Below are positions 21,678 through 32,496 of a stretch of 64,000 nt of DNA, one piece after another. The first letter of the stretch is position 1. The number at the start of each line of letters is the position of its first letter. The stretch comes from Nitzschia sp. DOCU1 (lineage: Eukaryota > Bacillariophyta > Bacillariophyceae > Bacillariales > Bacillariaceae). The position numbers and the translations under genes were made by a program. The notes under the pieces are model-generated. The model had not been told where the DNA came from. It saw nothing but the letters and a program-made list of their open reading frames with translations, and searched no databases. The DNA lies in assembly GCA_951394045.1 (NCBI GenBank), contig OX595986.1, positions 2,385,534-2,449,533 on the forward strand, read 5' to 3'.

Positions 21678-23658
21678 TTACGGCGATTCTTGGTCGTCCG
21701 CGGCAGCTGATGTCGCAGGAGGGGGTGGAGGATTTCGGGGACGAATGATCGTCCAGGTCAACAAGCAAGGCTTTGTCCTTGAGTGATTCTGAAGCCGGTA
21801 CGTGTTGCCTGGAGGCACACGGAACAAATCACCAGGACCCAGCAAGAATCGTTGCGCCGAGTCGTCATCCAACATTCCCTCGGGACCGTCAGGATCCGCA
21901 AATGCAACCTCGAGCGCCTTCTTCTGCCCTGTGCAGACTGTGAATGTCTGCGAACATGGCCCCACCGACTCGGCATCCTTTATTCCCCTCGGTGGCAACA
22001 GTAGGTTCCCCATGATGTATCCTACATAGTTGTCATTCGCGTCGCTGGGAATATTGAACGCTTGGGCCGCACTTCCAACTACATTGCCTTCTTCCTTGGA
22101 ACGAGCCGATGACAAGGGTAGCTCGGCCGCTTCCATCCGTTCGGCATAAGATACAACCTCTGCACAAAAAAGAAAGAAAGGGATTTCATTAGCAAAACGC
22201 AGAGGGTTGCTTTCCTTCCATTATCAAATCGATATACTTACTGAGATCATTCAAGTCATCGTTGCCATCGTCCCACACGTGCGCAACTTCGTCTTTCATG
22301 AGGTTCTGCTTATACTTGCGCTTCAACGCCGAAGGATCAAATGGCTCGTCGTCGTCTTCCTCTTCTTCTCGTTCTGAACGATGCTTCTTTGATTTCGACT
22401 TTCCATTCTTGGTTGTCGCCTTGGCCTTGGTAGGCTCCTTTCGCTTGCGATACGGTGTATTCAGTGCCTTAACGACGTGAGTCGGAACCGGCATCTCTCC
22501 AATCTGCTCCACAAGTTCGTCATCTGGCGGACCATATTCCACCTTTTCGTTCTTCCAAAAAGCCAAAGGAGGCAACTTTGTGCGTCTCGATCGACGAAGT
22601 CCTGCGCCATCATCTGGGGAAGGCTCGACGACTGGGATCCTCTCATAATCACGATTGCCAATCGGAATTCCTTGCGGGGAGAAGACCACTCTTCGGTTCT
22701 TTTTCTTTTTTGACTTTCGAGCCGCCGGAGTCTTGTCATCGCTCCCCTCACTATCTCGCCGCTTTGAAGACTTTTTCTTTTTACCACGTGCTCGAGCTTC
22801 GTCGTCCTCTTTCGAAGCACGAGTTCCCCGCGCGGTATCAGGCGTCTCAGGGTCATGCACAATATTGAATCCAGGCCCTTCCCTATCGTCATCATCGTCG
22901 TCGCTTTCCGTATCCGAAAGTTTGTTGTCTGGTAAATTAGTCTTTGCCGCCGGCTTCAAATCCATTTCTTCCGCAGGGGTTTCAGGAGCAAGTGGGGCTT
23001 CTTGATCCTCCATCATTGGAGGCGCCAAGTCGTCGCCATCATCGTCGTCGTCATCTTGATGCATGGCAAAATCTGGCTCGTCATCCTCCTCAGCGGGGGT
23101 AGCAGGTCCTTTCGCCTTGTCCCTGGCGTCCAGTCTGGCTACTTCCACCACATCTTGCACTTGAGATGACGGTTTCTCCATTGGACGCTCCGATCCTTCT
23201 GGCGAAAAGAGATCGTGCTTGAGTTCGGTCCCAGGAGTCGGCGGTAAGGTGGAAACCTTGGAGAGTTCCGAAGGCGATGGGACGCCCATGATTTTGCGAG
23301 GCTCCGTTCTCGTGGAATTGAACTGCTTGCCGTCACCCTCACTTGTAGCAGTGGAAGTGGAAGCATCGTCGCCTTCCGCATCCTGACCGGGAAGCGACAG
23401 TCGGACTTTGCCTGCTGCCTGTCTTACAGGCCCCTTGCTCGGTTTAGCACCTCGACGAGAACGAGCAGATTCCGATCCTTTGTTGGCACCTGATGGGTCA
23501 TCGTCCTTCTTTTCCTCAGGGGTGCGAGCTTGATCATAGAAATTGTCAATAGACTCAATATGGCCTCCATCCTTCACGGGCAGATCGTCGGTCTGAACGC
23601 CACTGCGTTTGCCCTGGGTGGGAAGCCCTCGGCCTCGTCTCTTTGGTTGCTTCGCCAT
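21678..23658 (-). CDS. CENPC: CENP-C / Mif2 inner kinetochore protein
   Basis: Two exons read on the minus strand, 23658-22242 and 22159-21678 (donor gtaagt, acceptor gtgcag), give 632 residues. The diagnostic CENP-C motif is at about residues 355-373: RRSRRTKLPPLAFWKNE, with the conserved Arg residues and the Tyr/Phe-Trp pair that contact the CENP-A nucleosome. The C-terminus is the Mif2/CENP-C cupin (FLLGPGDLFRVPPGNTYRLQNHS), which dimerises. The rest is disordered and acidic, as usual. CENP-C links centromeric chromatin to the outer kinetochore. The protein starts with basic residues (MAKQPKRRGRG). The intron lies between the motif and the cupin. Confidence 0.92.
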
Positions 23659-24284
23659 GATGATTGCAGACGAATGAATTCACCGGTCTTTTTGCAGGAT
23701 ACAAAAAACCGCACCGAATCAATCAACGAAGCTAACGAGATTGGGTACCTAACAAGCCCTGCAGATACCAAACGTTATTGTATTGCGCTCGTTGCTTCCA
23801 ACAATGGATTCCGAGCGACTTGCGGCTGCTACTACTTGGTGATTGCTATGATGATTACGATGCCAACGACACCATGGTCTTTCGCGCCGTATTCACATTC
23901 AAACCTCAAGCAACAACCACACGCTGCTGCTGCTTGGTTGGCCGGCGTGGGAGAGATAACGGAAAGCGCAAACATGCGTGCGTCCGGTGCCTTGAGTCTG
24001 TGGTAAAAATGGCTAAATCTATCGCAAGAGTTTGCGCGCGCGAGCTGGTTACTCCCTCTGACCAATAGGACTAACACAAAAATGCGTCACTTCATTCCTT
24101 CCAAAGCGCAGGCAGTGAGAAAGATTTTTGGCAGAGAAAACACTAGGTACCGGTAGCTAGATGGCCGCTCCCGACGAGAGTGCAAGTCATTTCTCTCTCG
24201 AGAGGGCATGGTGTGAGTCACTTCTCACCCATTTCATTTCCGTCCACCCCCATCGTAATTGCACCCCCCCCCCCCCCCCCAAAC
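23659..24284. promoter_or_regulatory. Divergent promoter region with poly(C) tract
   Basis: 625 bp between CENP-C and the ShKT protein. It holds a 17-base poly(C) run at 24264-24280, only four bases before the start codon of the ShKT gene, and a TACCGGTA-like palindrome near 24148. Nothing else is seen. Confidence 0.5.
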
Positions 24285-24848
24285 ATGCTATACAAGTGTT
24301 ATTCCAGTTGTTGCTCCTGGCTATATGTGGCGACGATGATTGTTCTGTTAATTCTCGCTTCACCCGTCAACTCCCAAAGCAACAACCCCAAGGCATCCGA
24401 TGCTGTACCGGCGAACCAAAATGTCAAAACCGAGTGCCTACCAATCAACGAAGATTTGACGGATTTTCATTGCTTGCCCGCCGAACCGCTACGGATACCA
24501 TGCGTCGATGCAAATGTCGAGTGTCCCCACTGGGCGCAACAAGGCGAATGTTCCAACAATCCCCAATATATGCTTGTTCATTGTCGAAAGTCGTGCGAAT
24601 CTTGTATTGGATTGCATCAAGGTGGGGTGACGCAGATTGCACCTTCTGCAGAGAATCGGTGGCAAGTACTGCAACGATTAGTGGAAACACAAGAGTATCA
24701 ACACTGGCTGGCGGACCGATCGGTGGAATCCTTAAAGACATGCATCAATAATCATGAACTATGTACCCATTGGAGTCTACACGGGGAATGCGAAACCAAT
24801 CATCATTATATGGATCGGGAATGCCCGGCGGCGTGTCGGACTTGCTAG
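24285..24848 (+). CDS. Secreted protein with two ShKT-type domains
   Basis: 187 residues from ATG 24285. A signal peptide (hydrophobic core ATMIVLLILASPVNS) is followed by two six-cysteine ShKT-like modules: the first around CPHWAQQGECSNNPQYMLVHC, ending CRKSCESC; the second around CTHWSLHGECETNHHYMDREC, ending CPAACRTC. The domain name comes from a sea anemone peptide, but in protists and plants it is a general extracellular module, often attached to oxygenases or peptidases; nothing here indicates toxicity. No catalytic domain is attached. The frame is open upstream of 24285 through the poly(C) tract, but that part would place a proline run before the signal peptide, so 24285 is preferred. 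Confidence 0.85.
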   Translation: MLYKCYSSCCSWLYVATMIVLLILASPVNSQSNNPKASDAVPANQNVKTECLPINEDLTDFHCLPAEPLRIPCVDANVECPHWAQQGECSNNPQYMLVHCRKSCESCIGLHQGGVTQIAPSAENRWQVLQRLVETQEYQHWLADRSVESLKTCINNHELCTHWSLHGECETNHHYMDRECPAACRTC

Positions 24849-24979
24849 CTATATCTAACAAGTATTATGGAGATCGCCGGAATCTATTCGATGGCTTGGG
24901 ATGCTACTGGCGAATGGAAAAGGCCAGAAACGAAGCAGCCAGCGACGATTGCCGCTTTGAATTAAAATTCTACTCCGTA

Positions 24980-25981
24980 CTAGTATCTCTTTGTGTCCAC
25001 AAAGTCTTTGATGGAGAGCACGCAAGCCCGTCGATAAAGATTGTCACCCTTTCTTGGTGGTTGCATATCCAACGGGTAAAATAGACTTGAAAGCACAAAT
25101 CCCAAAACGGCGCCAATGATTTGAAACGGAATGTAAGCAAAGGCGCTCTTTGGTTCGATACCTGCAAAACTATCCGTAAACATACGAGCAATCGTGACTG
25201 CCGGATTGGCAAATATAGAAGAGTTGGTAAAGAAATAGCCACCGCCGACCCATAACGCAACCACGGATGGGACAGATGCTTCATATCCCGTTCGTATGCA
25301 CCCATGAATTACCAAAATTAACGTTGACGTCGCAATGATTTCCGATACCCATAATTCGTATCCAAATCTTTCTGTTGTAGAAAATTTGACGGGTGGAAGA
25401 CCGAACTGAAGGTTGGCCAAGATGCAGCCCAAAATGCCACCCAAAATCTGACTGACGGCGTACATGACGAAATTAGGCAGTGCCATGTCCTTGTACAAAA
25501 CATCCACCATGGTAACGCATGGATTGAAATGGGCTCCCGAAATTGGGCCAAAGATGATTATCAAACCATATAGCGCTGCAATCGTTGCAATGGAGTTGAT
25601 CACCAATTCTACCCCGACATCAGGAGACAATCGCACGGCCATTATTCCACTTCCAACAACCGCCATCACCAGAAGTAGGGTTCCAACGAGCTCTGCGCAT
25701 AATTTTCGAAGCACGTCAGATGTTTTGAGTTCGGGAGTATCGTCTGGTAATGGAGCTGGCGACATGGCATAAGCCAGTCGGATGCAATTTACATCATCTA
25801 TTGGAATGCACTCTGCTTTTGCTGGATCACAGGACTCCTCTCGCATTGCACTTGTAGTGGCCGCATAACCAACATGGGGGCAATCCGTCGGTTCATCTGC
25901 CGTTGTGGTACACGCACAAGCTCTTTCACCAGCGGGACTTTCGTCATCGCATTGCCTTGAGCCATCGATCATCGTTGTCAT
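24980..25981 (-). CDS. Bacterial-type aquaporin (AqpS-like MIP) with Cys-rich N-terminus
   Basis: 333 residues from ATG 25981. The body from residue ~92 resembles a bacterial MIP clade often found in arsenic operons: CAELVGTLLLVMAVVGSGIMA, INSIATIAALYGLIIIFGP, ISGAHFNPCVT, ANLQFGLPPVKFSTT, FANPAVTIARMFTDSFAGI. The first pore motif is NPC (residues 153-155) instead of NPA; the second is NPA (259-261). Six membrane helices can be placed. The first ~70 residues are an extra hydrophilic region with seven cysteines (positions 11, 22, 24, 34, 51, 58, 66), absent from the bacterial proteins I know. Likely cargo is a small neutral solute such as arsenite, methylarsenicals or glycerol; this is inference from the clade. 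It lacks introns, consistent with acquisition from bacteria. Confidence 0.88.
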   Translation of the reverse strand: MTTMIDGSRQCDDESPAGERACACTTTADEPTDCPHVGYAATTSAMREESCDPAKAECIPIDDVNCIRLAYAMSPAPLPDDTPELKTSDVLRKLCAELVGTLLLVMAVVGSGIMAVRLSPDVGVELVINSIATIAALYGLIIIFGPISGAHFNPCVTMVDVLYKDMALPNFVMYAVSQILGGILGCILANLQFGLPPVKFSTTERFGYELWVSEIIATSTLILVIHGCIRTGYEASVPSVVALWVGGGYFFTNSSIFANPAVTIARMFTDSFAGIEPKSAFAYIPFQIIGAVLGFVLSSLFYPLDMQPPRKGDNLYRRACVLSIKDFVDTKRY

Positions 25982-27791
25982 TGTGGGCGCTTGAATCACC
26001 TATAGTTGTGCAAAATGAAAGCGATCGATGGAAATAAACTTTCAAAGCGAGAGGCCTGTTCAAACGAGAGAGTATCATAGAGACATGCTGAATGCGAATC
26101 ATAGTCCGTAAAACAGCATGGGGCGGCAGGCGGAATGAGATGATGAATCAAGTCGAATCTCGTCGATGGGTCATTGCCAGCATGGTTCTCTATTTTCAAA
26201 AAGCGAAGTTGCAAGAAAAGAAAAAAACGCCAAGCCACGAAGATCTTAGGCGCAACACATTCCATTCCACAAAAGACATTTTTAGGCTATAATATATTCG
26301 GACAAAAGTTAAAGGGCAATTGAGAAAAGAAATCGTTCTGTTTCAACTCCCGTCATTGCCCAATTTTCTGTTATGTAAACATGCAACACGTCACTACAAG
26401 AGAATTCCTTCGTCAGACAAGGCAGCGAATGAGGAAGGTTGAGGTTGAGAGTTGGCAGGACTACGCAAACAATAGTCGACTGTACTTCACTGAGGCCACG
26501 TGGTGGCCATCGCACAATACCCGCAGATACTACCGGTATTTACCGGTAGGGGCACAACATCTGCAGACAACAATTAGTGTAGTTTTCACTAGCTCTATTT
26601 TGTAGACTGCCACCAAATACAGGCACGACACGTCGCCAATTAGCCAGTTGGTGGTTTGCTATCGCGAGCTGGGTTTCGCTTTGTGACTCAGAGGGCAGTG
26701 GCATTTTGTTTTCCCTCCGACGGGGCCAGCACGCTCCATAGCCTGCATGAAATTCAACTCCAAGTTGCGAGGATAAACATCTTCATCAATCTTTCGAGCC
26801 CCAACGACAAGGGTTCTCAGAAGACCCGAAAGCAGATACGTGAAACAGCGAAAACGAATCTCAACGGTGAGTTCATTTGGATGGCCTAATGAGGATATGA
26901 GAGTTGTTTTGCTTTTTGCGTCGTCATTTGACACGAGATTCGTCGGAAAAGGGTCGTCATTTTCCTCCTGTCAGGGTGGTTGGTGCCTGTCGGTGGTGGT
27001 CACCACCCTCATCTTTCTTCTTGCCGCGTCGTCCGAGCCGCTCCGCCTGCAGGCAGACCAAATGAATTCGCCTTTCGGTTGTTGGAGGCAGGCTGGCGGT
27101 CCAGAATAAGAACGGTGGAATGTTTTCTTATTGGTCCAGAGAATGTCGCACCCTATCGACGTTGCAGCTTTCTATTTATCGACTTCGGCTTGCGCCATGA
27201 GGCGACGACATCATCCTCCTTTTTCCTTGTTCTATTTGCTAGCGTCTTTGCTGGACGACGTTAATTAGCGGTTATCGACCCCCCAGTCCGTTGTCGCACT
27301 TTTCCGTGTCCTTCTACGCCATTGCATGTCTTCTCGGCCGCTCTCGGTTTCTTATCTTCGGCGCGGCTTTCGGTAGCAGTTCAGATGAGAATACTCATCC
27401 TTCTCTCTCAGAATTAAACAGGTACCCGGACCGACAAAAGAAGAACACTTGAGCAGGCAACAACAGGGTGTGGGTTTCAATAACAAGAGTTAACTTTGAA
27501 GCCTTCACTTGATCTGCTACTGTTGTGAAGGAGCTTTCATTCAGAGTTTCCGAAATCGTGTTGTTTGCACGATAGGTATGCTAACGGAGCTCCGGTGGAA
27601 GGTCTTTGCTATTGCACGCAGTGTGAGAGACTCTTGGTCCCCGTAAAACTCAACAATAAGGTCGATATCATCGGGGGTGGCAATAAGTAGTCTCCGTTGA
27701 TTGCGCGGTGTCTAGGGAAGGGGCCTCGTTCACAGGGACACCGAAGTTGGTGTGACGGTGAGCTGGATCATTGGACGAAGCGTTAAGAACA
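25982..27791. promoter_or_regulatory. Long divergent intergenic region
   Basis: 1.8 kb between the aquaporin and the CCCH protein, the longest gene-free unique stretch in the window. Short frames here show no recognisable protein. Noted elements: an imperfect palindrome made of two TACCGGTA units at 26530-26551. It probably contains two promoters and a long leader of the CCCH gene; a non-coding RNA cannot be excluded. Confidence 0.4.
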
Positions 27792-29576
27792 ATGTCGGTC
27801 CCTTCCCCCTACGCGCAGAGAAGCCAGCCAGTGGAGTCAAAGGAAGACTGCAGAGACTATCTCCGGACGGGGCGATGCAAGTATGGAGCTTCCTGCAAGT
27901 ACAACCACCCTGCGAATGTTCAAACTGGAGGAGGAATGAAGATGCCCCTGGATCCCACTGAACCCTTGTTTCCAGTGCGGCCGAACGAGCCAATCTGTCA
28001 GTACTATATGAAGCATGGTACCTGCAAGTTCGGGCAAACCTGCAAGTTTCACCATCCACCTCAATCTCAGCTTAATGGAGCCACTCTGAATGGAAACGCT
28101 GGACAAGCTGCTGGGGGCAGGAAGAGCGATTCGCCACAAATGCTATGGAACACTGCTGGGGGAGACTCTAACGTGCAGTTGCTACCGCAAAGACCTGATG
28201 AGCCGAACTGTATCTTCTTCCTGAAGAACGGGCGCTGCAAGTATGGCTCTACGTGTCGCTACCACCACCCGCTAAACTATCATGATAGAAGGCCTGCCAA
28301 CGCCGACGACGGGCGCCGGCACATTGTTCAATCCTCGGGCGAAGGCATGCCCAAGATTCATTACATCGCTCAGTTACCTCAAGGATCCTATCAGCAGGGC
28401 CACTTTGTAGTCACGGACGGAACTGTGGCTTTCCTGACTATCGATGGATCCACTACTCCTGCTCAAGTCATCCCTGTCTCTCAGGGCGGCTCGGAAGTTG
28501 TCTTTACGTCCAGTGGCAACCGGCCCCTTGGCCACAGCAGAGATGTACCTGCTTCGACGTCTACTCCATCCATCGCATCGTCATACGAGACTGCTGCTTC
28601 AAACATGGACATGATGGGCCCTCATGGCGACTCCTCGAGCTCTCTCTGGAATCGACCCAGACGGAACAACAGCAGCAACAGCCTCGGTGCATACAACATG
28701 CAGGATGGCAATGGCCGCCAGCATGTCATTCAGGGTGGTCGCGCAGTCTACGTTCAGAACGTTGGTGACCCCGGCGCGCCCCTTCCTCGAGTGGCCTCGA
28801 CCTCCAGCAATGCTAGCGAAGGCGGCAGCGTCTACTATGATGCGCCCCAAGGCCTGAGCCGTAGTGGCTCCTACGTGAAAGAAGCATCGAACTCCTGGCG
28901 AGGGAGAAGGTCTAACTCCTTTGATCATGCTGGTCCGGCTCCAGGCTACCATGGCCGCGAAGATGATGTCCATGATGGGTCTGGCCAATACAGATCGCAT
29001 GAAAGTCAACGCTCTCCGATGGTGCGTGGAAGGCCCCCACCCGGAGCCAGACGAAGACCACAGCATGGTGGCGAAGTCGATGAAGGGCTGTCCATGATGA
29101 CAAGCGCTCTCTTAACTATGCTTGACACCCCTGAAGAGGCTGCTGGAGAGCACTACGAAGGCTATTATGACGAACATTCCATGCACTCGTCACAAATGTC
29201 GACGCCTCAGATGCGACCTGTTGATTATCTTATCAAGGATAACGACGATTCACCAAATACTCCGGGTGATGCGAGGCTCTACCACTCCTCAAATCAATAC
29301 CACCCTCCTGCTGGTTACTTCGATCACTCGAGTGCTGCCGATGATCGTGTTCTCGGGCTCGTAATGCCCGATTCCCGCAATCGATTAGGCGGACACTATG
29401 GGGGAAGCGATCACCAAGCTCGACATGGGCCTAGGAGCGACAATTTTCTTCAATGGCAGGGTCCTGGGCACGTAGGACGACAACTGCAAGAAAACGCTAA
29501 GTCGCTCTCGGTGGTCCAGCCATCAAACTCACCTGGTTCTCCTCATGCCACATCACACGTGGGCCTTTATCTATAA
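27792..29576 (+). CDS. Three-finger CCCH zinc finger protein
   Basis: 594 residues, no intron, from ATG 27792. Three CCCH fingers of the C-x8-C-x5-C-x3-H type lie at residues ~20-40 (CRDYLRTGRCKYGASCKYNH), ~69-89 (CQYYMKHGTCKFGQTCKFHH) and ~140-159 (CIFFLKNGRCKYGSTCRYHH). This spacing and the repeated RPxEPxC lead-in are like plant ZFN-type RNA- and DNA-binding proteins. The remaining 430 residues are Ser/Gly/His-rich and disordered. The protein is likely a nucleic-acid-binding regulator of mRNA. The very long upstream region suggests complex control. Confidence 0.85.
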   Translation: MSVPSPYAQRSQPVESKEDCRDYLRTGRCKYGASCKYNHPANVQTGGGMKMPLDPTEPLFPVRPNEPICQYYMKHGTCKFGQTCKFHHPPQSQLNGATLNGNAGQAAGGRKSDSPQMLWNTAGGDSNVQLLPQRPDEPNCIFFLKNGRCKYGSTCRYHHPLNYHDRRPANADDGRRHIVQSSGEGMPKIHYIAQLPQGSYQQGHFVVTDGTVAFLTIDGSTTPAQVIPVSQGGSEVVFTSSGNRPLGHSRDVPASTSTPSIASSYETAASNMDMMGPHGDSSSSLWNRPRRNNSSNSLGAYNMQDGNGRQHVIQGGRAVYVQNVGDPGAPLPRVASTSSNASEGGSVYYDAPQGLSRSGSYVKEASNSWRGRRSNSFDHAGPAPGYHGREDDVHDGSGQYRSHESQRSPMVRGRPPPGARRRPQHGGEVDEGLSMMTSALLTMLDTPEEAAGEHYEGYYDEHSMHSSQMSTPQMRPVDYLIKDNDDSPNTPGDARLYHSSNQYHPPAGYFDHSSAADDRVLGLVMPDSRNRLGGHYGGSDHQARHGPRSDNFLQWQGPGHVGRQLQENAKSLSVVQPSNSPGSPHATSHVGLYL

Positions 29577-29918
29577 TAGAGAGGTGCGAAAACTTTTCGG
29601 CTCGCGGACCAACTTGTTAATGTCACCTCGCGCGCTATCTACAAAGCCTGTTGCGCAGCTTTGCTCAGGCTGGGCACATTATGTTTCAAACACTAGTGTT
29701 GTTTCCCTCAATCACCACCGATTGGGTATTGAATGGCTTGGTTTGGTCATCTGTACGGGTACTGGCAATTTTCAACATGCTTTCTACATGCTCCCAGTAT
29801 TTTTGACTAGAAACCGGGGGTCTTGGAGGACGAAGCATCCAACAAGTCATCAGCTCAAGGGGTATAGACGTGTATTGTATAGTAGAATAATGCTACACCC
29901 CAGAAGAATAGTACAAGA
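29577..29918. other. Intergenic between convergent genes
   Basis: 342 bp between the stops of the CCCH and HCF101-type genes; holds their 3' untranslated regions. Nothing else is seen. Confidence 0.4.
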
Positions 29919-32027
29919 TTAACCGTTCACTAGTGTTGCACCGGCTGCCATTGCGATGGCTCGTCTAGAGTAGATGTACTTGGCGCCGTCGCCCCAAACA
30001 ACCTCGTATCCTACCTTCCCTTTTTTCTCGACTCGTTCAGGAAGATCTTTTCCGCCTGTGTTTTTGATTTTACCGGCTCGATGGATCTCTACCATACCAG
30101 CCCTGGACGATGGTAGTGGTTCTTCTGGTGCTTGCTCCGTCTCAACAACTGCGCCAGTTTTCGGATCACGTGCTCTCAACGCCTTCGGAGCAAATCGCTT
30201 TTGTAACGCACCATTCTCGGAAAAGGCTCGAAGAAGAAAGGCTTCGCCATCCAAATTGAGTTGAATTGATGCAAGCTCAAACAACTCTTGGTTGTCATCA
30301 AACACCACGACACCGTTGCTGTTCTCCGGGCGATATGGCAGTCTAAACAGCTCCTTTGATACGATGCGAGCAAGTTGAAACAATGCATCCAGTTCTTTCG
30401 TTGCGCAGGACGGTCGTAACAAGCTCAATGGTACACCCTCCTCATTTGCATCGTTCGCCGCAGACGAAATCGGCATCTGGCAAACATTTTGTACGCGCGT
30501 GTCTGCAGCCTCGAGGTCACCTATGAAATCTGCAAAGCCCTTTCCAAACGGAAAGTGTTTACCACCGCCTTCACACTACCGGTAGACCGACAGAGAAATC
30601 AAATATCAGCTACGTGCAAGCAGATTTCTCTCAATCACCACGTGAAGCGTCTTACCTCAAAATAAGACATATTTTCGACCATGGCAAGTGTTGGGACGCC
30701 CAAAGATTCGAACATTTGAATTCCTTTCCGGGCATCCGCAATAGCAAGTTTGGACGGTGTAGTCACGCCTACAGCTCCGCTCAATTCGAGTTCCTGACAC
30801 ACCGTGAGTTGTACGTCCCCTGTGCCCGGTGGCAAATCTAAAATCAAAACATCAAGTGGTCCCCAGTCCGTTCCTTTCAATCTACGGTACATCACGCAGT
30901 TGAGAAGGGAATTGGACACGCACCAATGGAAATAGCACGACTAGTCCGCGTTTGCACTTACAACTGAGTGACCACTTTTCCCGCCATTGGCCCTCGCAAA
31001 ACAGCGGCCTCGCTACCCGGGCCACTACCTGGAACGCCACTCTAGTTTCATATCCAAGATGAGATCATGCCAAGATTAAACTGTGTACATTGGATCATGA
31101 CTTGCCTTGGAAGATACAAAGCCTAATGACAACATCTTGACTCCACGATGTTCAATTGGATACACCATACCCTTTCCCAGGGGAGACTGCCGTACCGCCG
31201 GATCATCGGGATTCACTAACACAGGGAGGGACGGTCCGTACACGTCCAAATCTAGCAATCCAATCCTACCACCCAACCTCGCTAGTTCGTATGCCAAGTT
31301 GACCGCCACGGTCGATTTTCCAACCCCGCCCTGGTGATTCAAGATGCAGTTCGTTGAGAGGACTCGTTTACGGAACCGACCACGGCAGAAAGTATCCATT
31401 ACTCACTTTACAGCTGTACACCGCCACATAATGAGCTACATGAGCGAGGCCTGGTCCCAGTCTGGCTTCAACCTCACTGGGATCCTCGGCACTACCACCT
31501 GCAAATGGAGTCGGCGTCGTTGCAATGGCTTCAACGTTGACGGACACGTTGGCATTACTTTCCGCAGGGCGCTTTTCTGAAAGCCACTGTTTAATTTCCG
31601 ACTCGGCACCGAGTTTGACTTGTTCTTTCAACAAATCCAAGGAAGGATGCAAAAGTGTCGGTATCTTGAGCAACAGTTGGATCGTACCGTCTTTAGATAC
31701 TGCCAGACGTCTTGTCATCCATCCGAGATCTTTAAGTGGCACGCCGATTTCTGGGTCCTTCACAGAAGTGCCGACCACTGACCAAACTTGATCCTCGATC
31801 TCCGCCATTTCACGTGGCGTTACGCCAGCTATTCTGTAATACAGGCGTCGTCCCGGTCGTGAAACATCTACAGGCCCATGTTGGAATGCAAAGCGATGGA
31901 GGCTGGATCGACCATAAACTGAAAAGTTTGACGCTTGAGCGCTTTGAAATTGAGACGTTTGAATCACAGAAACATGACGCTGCCAAGTCAACCGCCGTCG
32001 CGACAGATTGAGGATTATCGATCTCAT
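29919..32027 (-). CDS. HCF101: HCF101/Mrp-type iron-sulfur cluster carrier P-loop ATPase
   Basis: Five exons on the minus strand: 32027-31407, 31330-31106, 31041-30962, 30881-30656, 30575-29919; 602 residues. Domain order is that of HCF101: an N-terminal DUF59/MIP18-like domain (VWSVVGTSVKDPEIGVPLKDLGW), the Mrp/NBP35 P-loop domain with SCKGGVGKST and LDLPPGTGDVQLTVCQE, and a C-terminal DUF971 domain ending VVWGDGAKYIYSRRAI. The first intron divides the P-loop between the signature Lys and GGVGKS. The second intron begins with GC (AAG|GCAAGT), a non-canonical GC-AG site; every other boundary is GT-AG. HCF101 assembles and delivers 4Fe-4S clusters. The start (MRSIILNLSRRRLTWQRH) is Arg-rich and looks mitochondrial rather than plastid. 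Confidence 0.88.
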
Positions 32028-32496
32028 CGCTACGATACTGCAGGCCCACTGATACGTTGTTACTGTCTTGTATCAGCGCAAGCCGTCTCACTATCGTTTG
32101 TATGACGATGCTGCCCAAGGTCGATGCCATCGTCGCTGTTGTGATGGGGGCGAGGACAAGAAATGGCGGGAAATCTTTTCTAAGTCCCGATTGGAGTCAG
32201 TCACGTGCTGACTGGACGCCGGCAAGGCGCGATACGGGGCAAAGTACGAAAGGAATCTGGAATTTTGATTTCCACGAGTATGGATCAGCTGGCGGTCGAG
32301 TGTGACGTACTTCGCTGGCCTCAGGTTTGCTACTGTACATGCTGATGATCGCTTCTCTAGAGAGACCTCCGCCGATCTTCGAAGGATCCTATCGACGTAA
32401 CTTGACTTCATCGGCTCGCGAAGAAAGGAATCATCATCGAAAGGCGCCTTTCACATTTCCTTGGAACAGTTCCAGAAAAATACAATCGAATATATC
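32028..32496. promoter_or_regulatory. Divergent promoter region, HCF101 / plastid RRF
   Basis: 469 bp between divergent starts of two organelle protein genes. I see no conspicuous motif. Confidence 0.4.

Noticed and set aside
24285..24848. Reading the ShKT protein as a toxin
   Set aside because: The fold is a common extracellular module in protists and plants; there is no evidence for toxic activity.
25982..27791. Possible genes in the 1.8-kb region upstream of the CCCH protein
   Set aside because: Open frames are short, on both strands, and show no domain, signal peptide or splice logic.
31320..31400. Apparent loss of the signature Lys in the P-loop (NHQGGVGKST)
   Set aside because: An intron covers this place: exon 1 ends in SCK and exon 2 starts with GGVGKST, restoring the standard motif.
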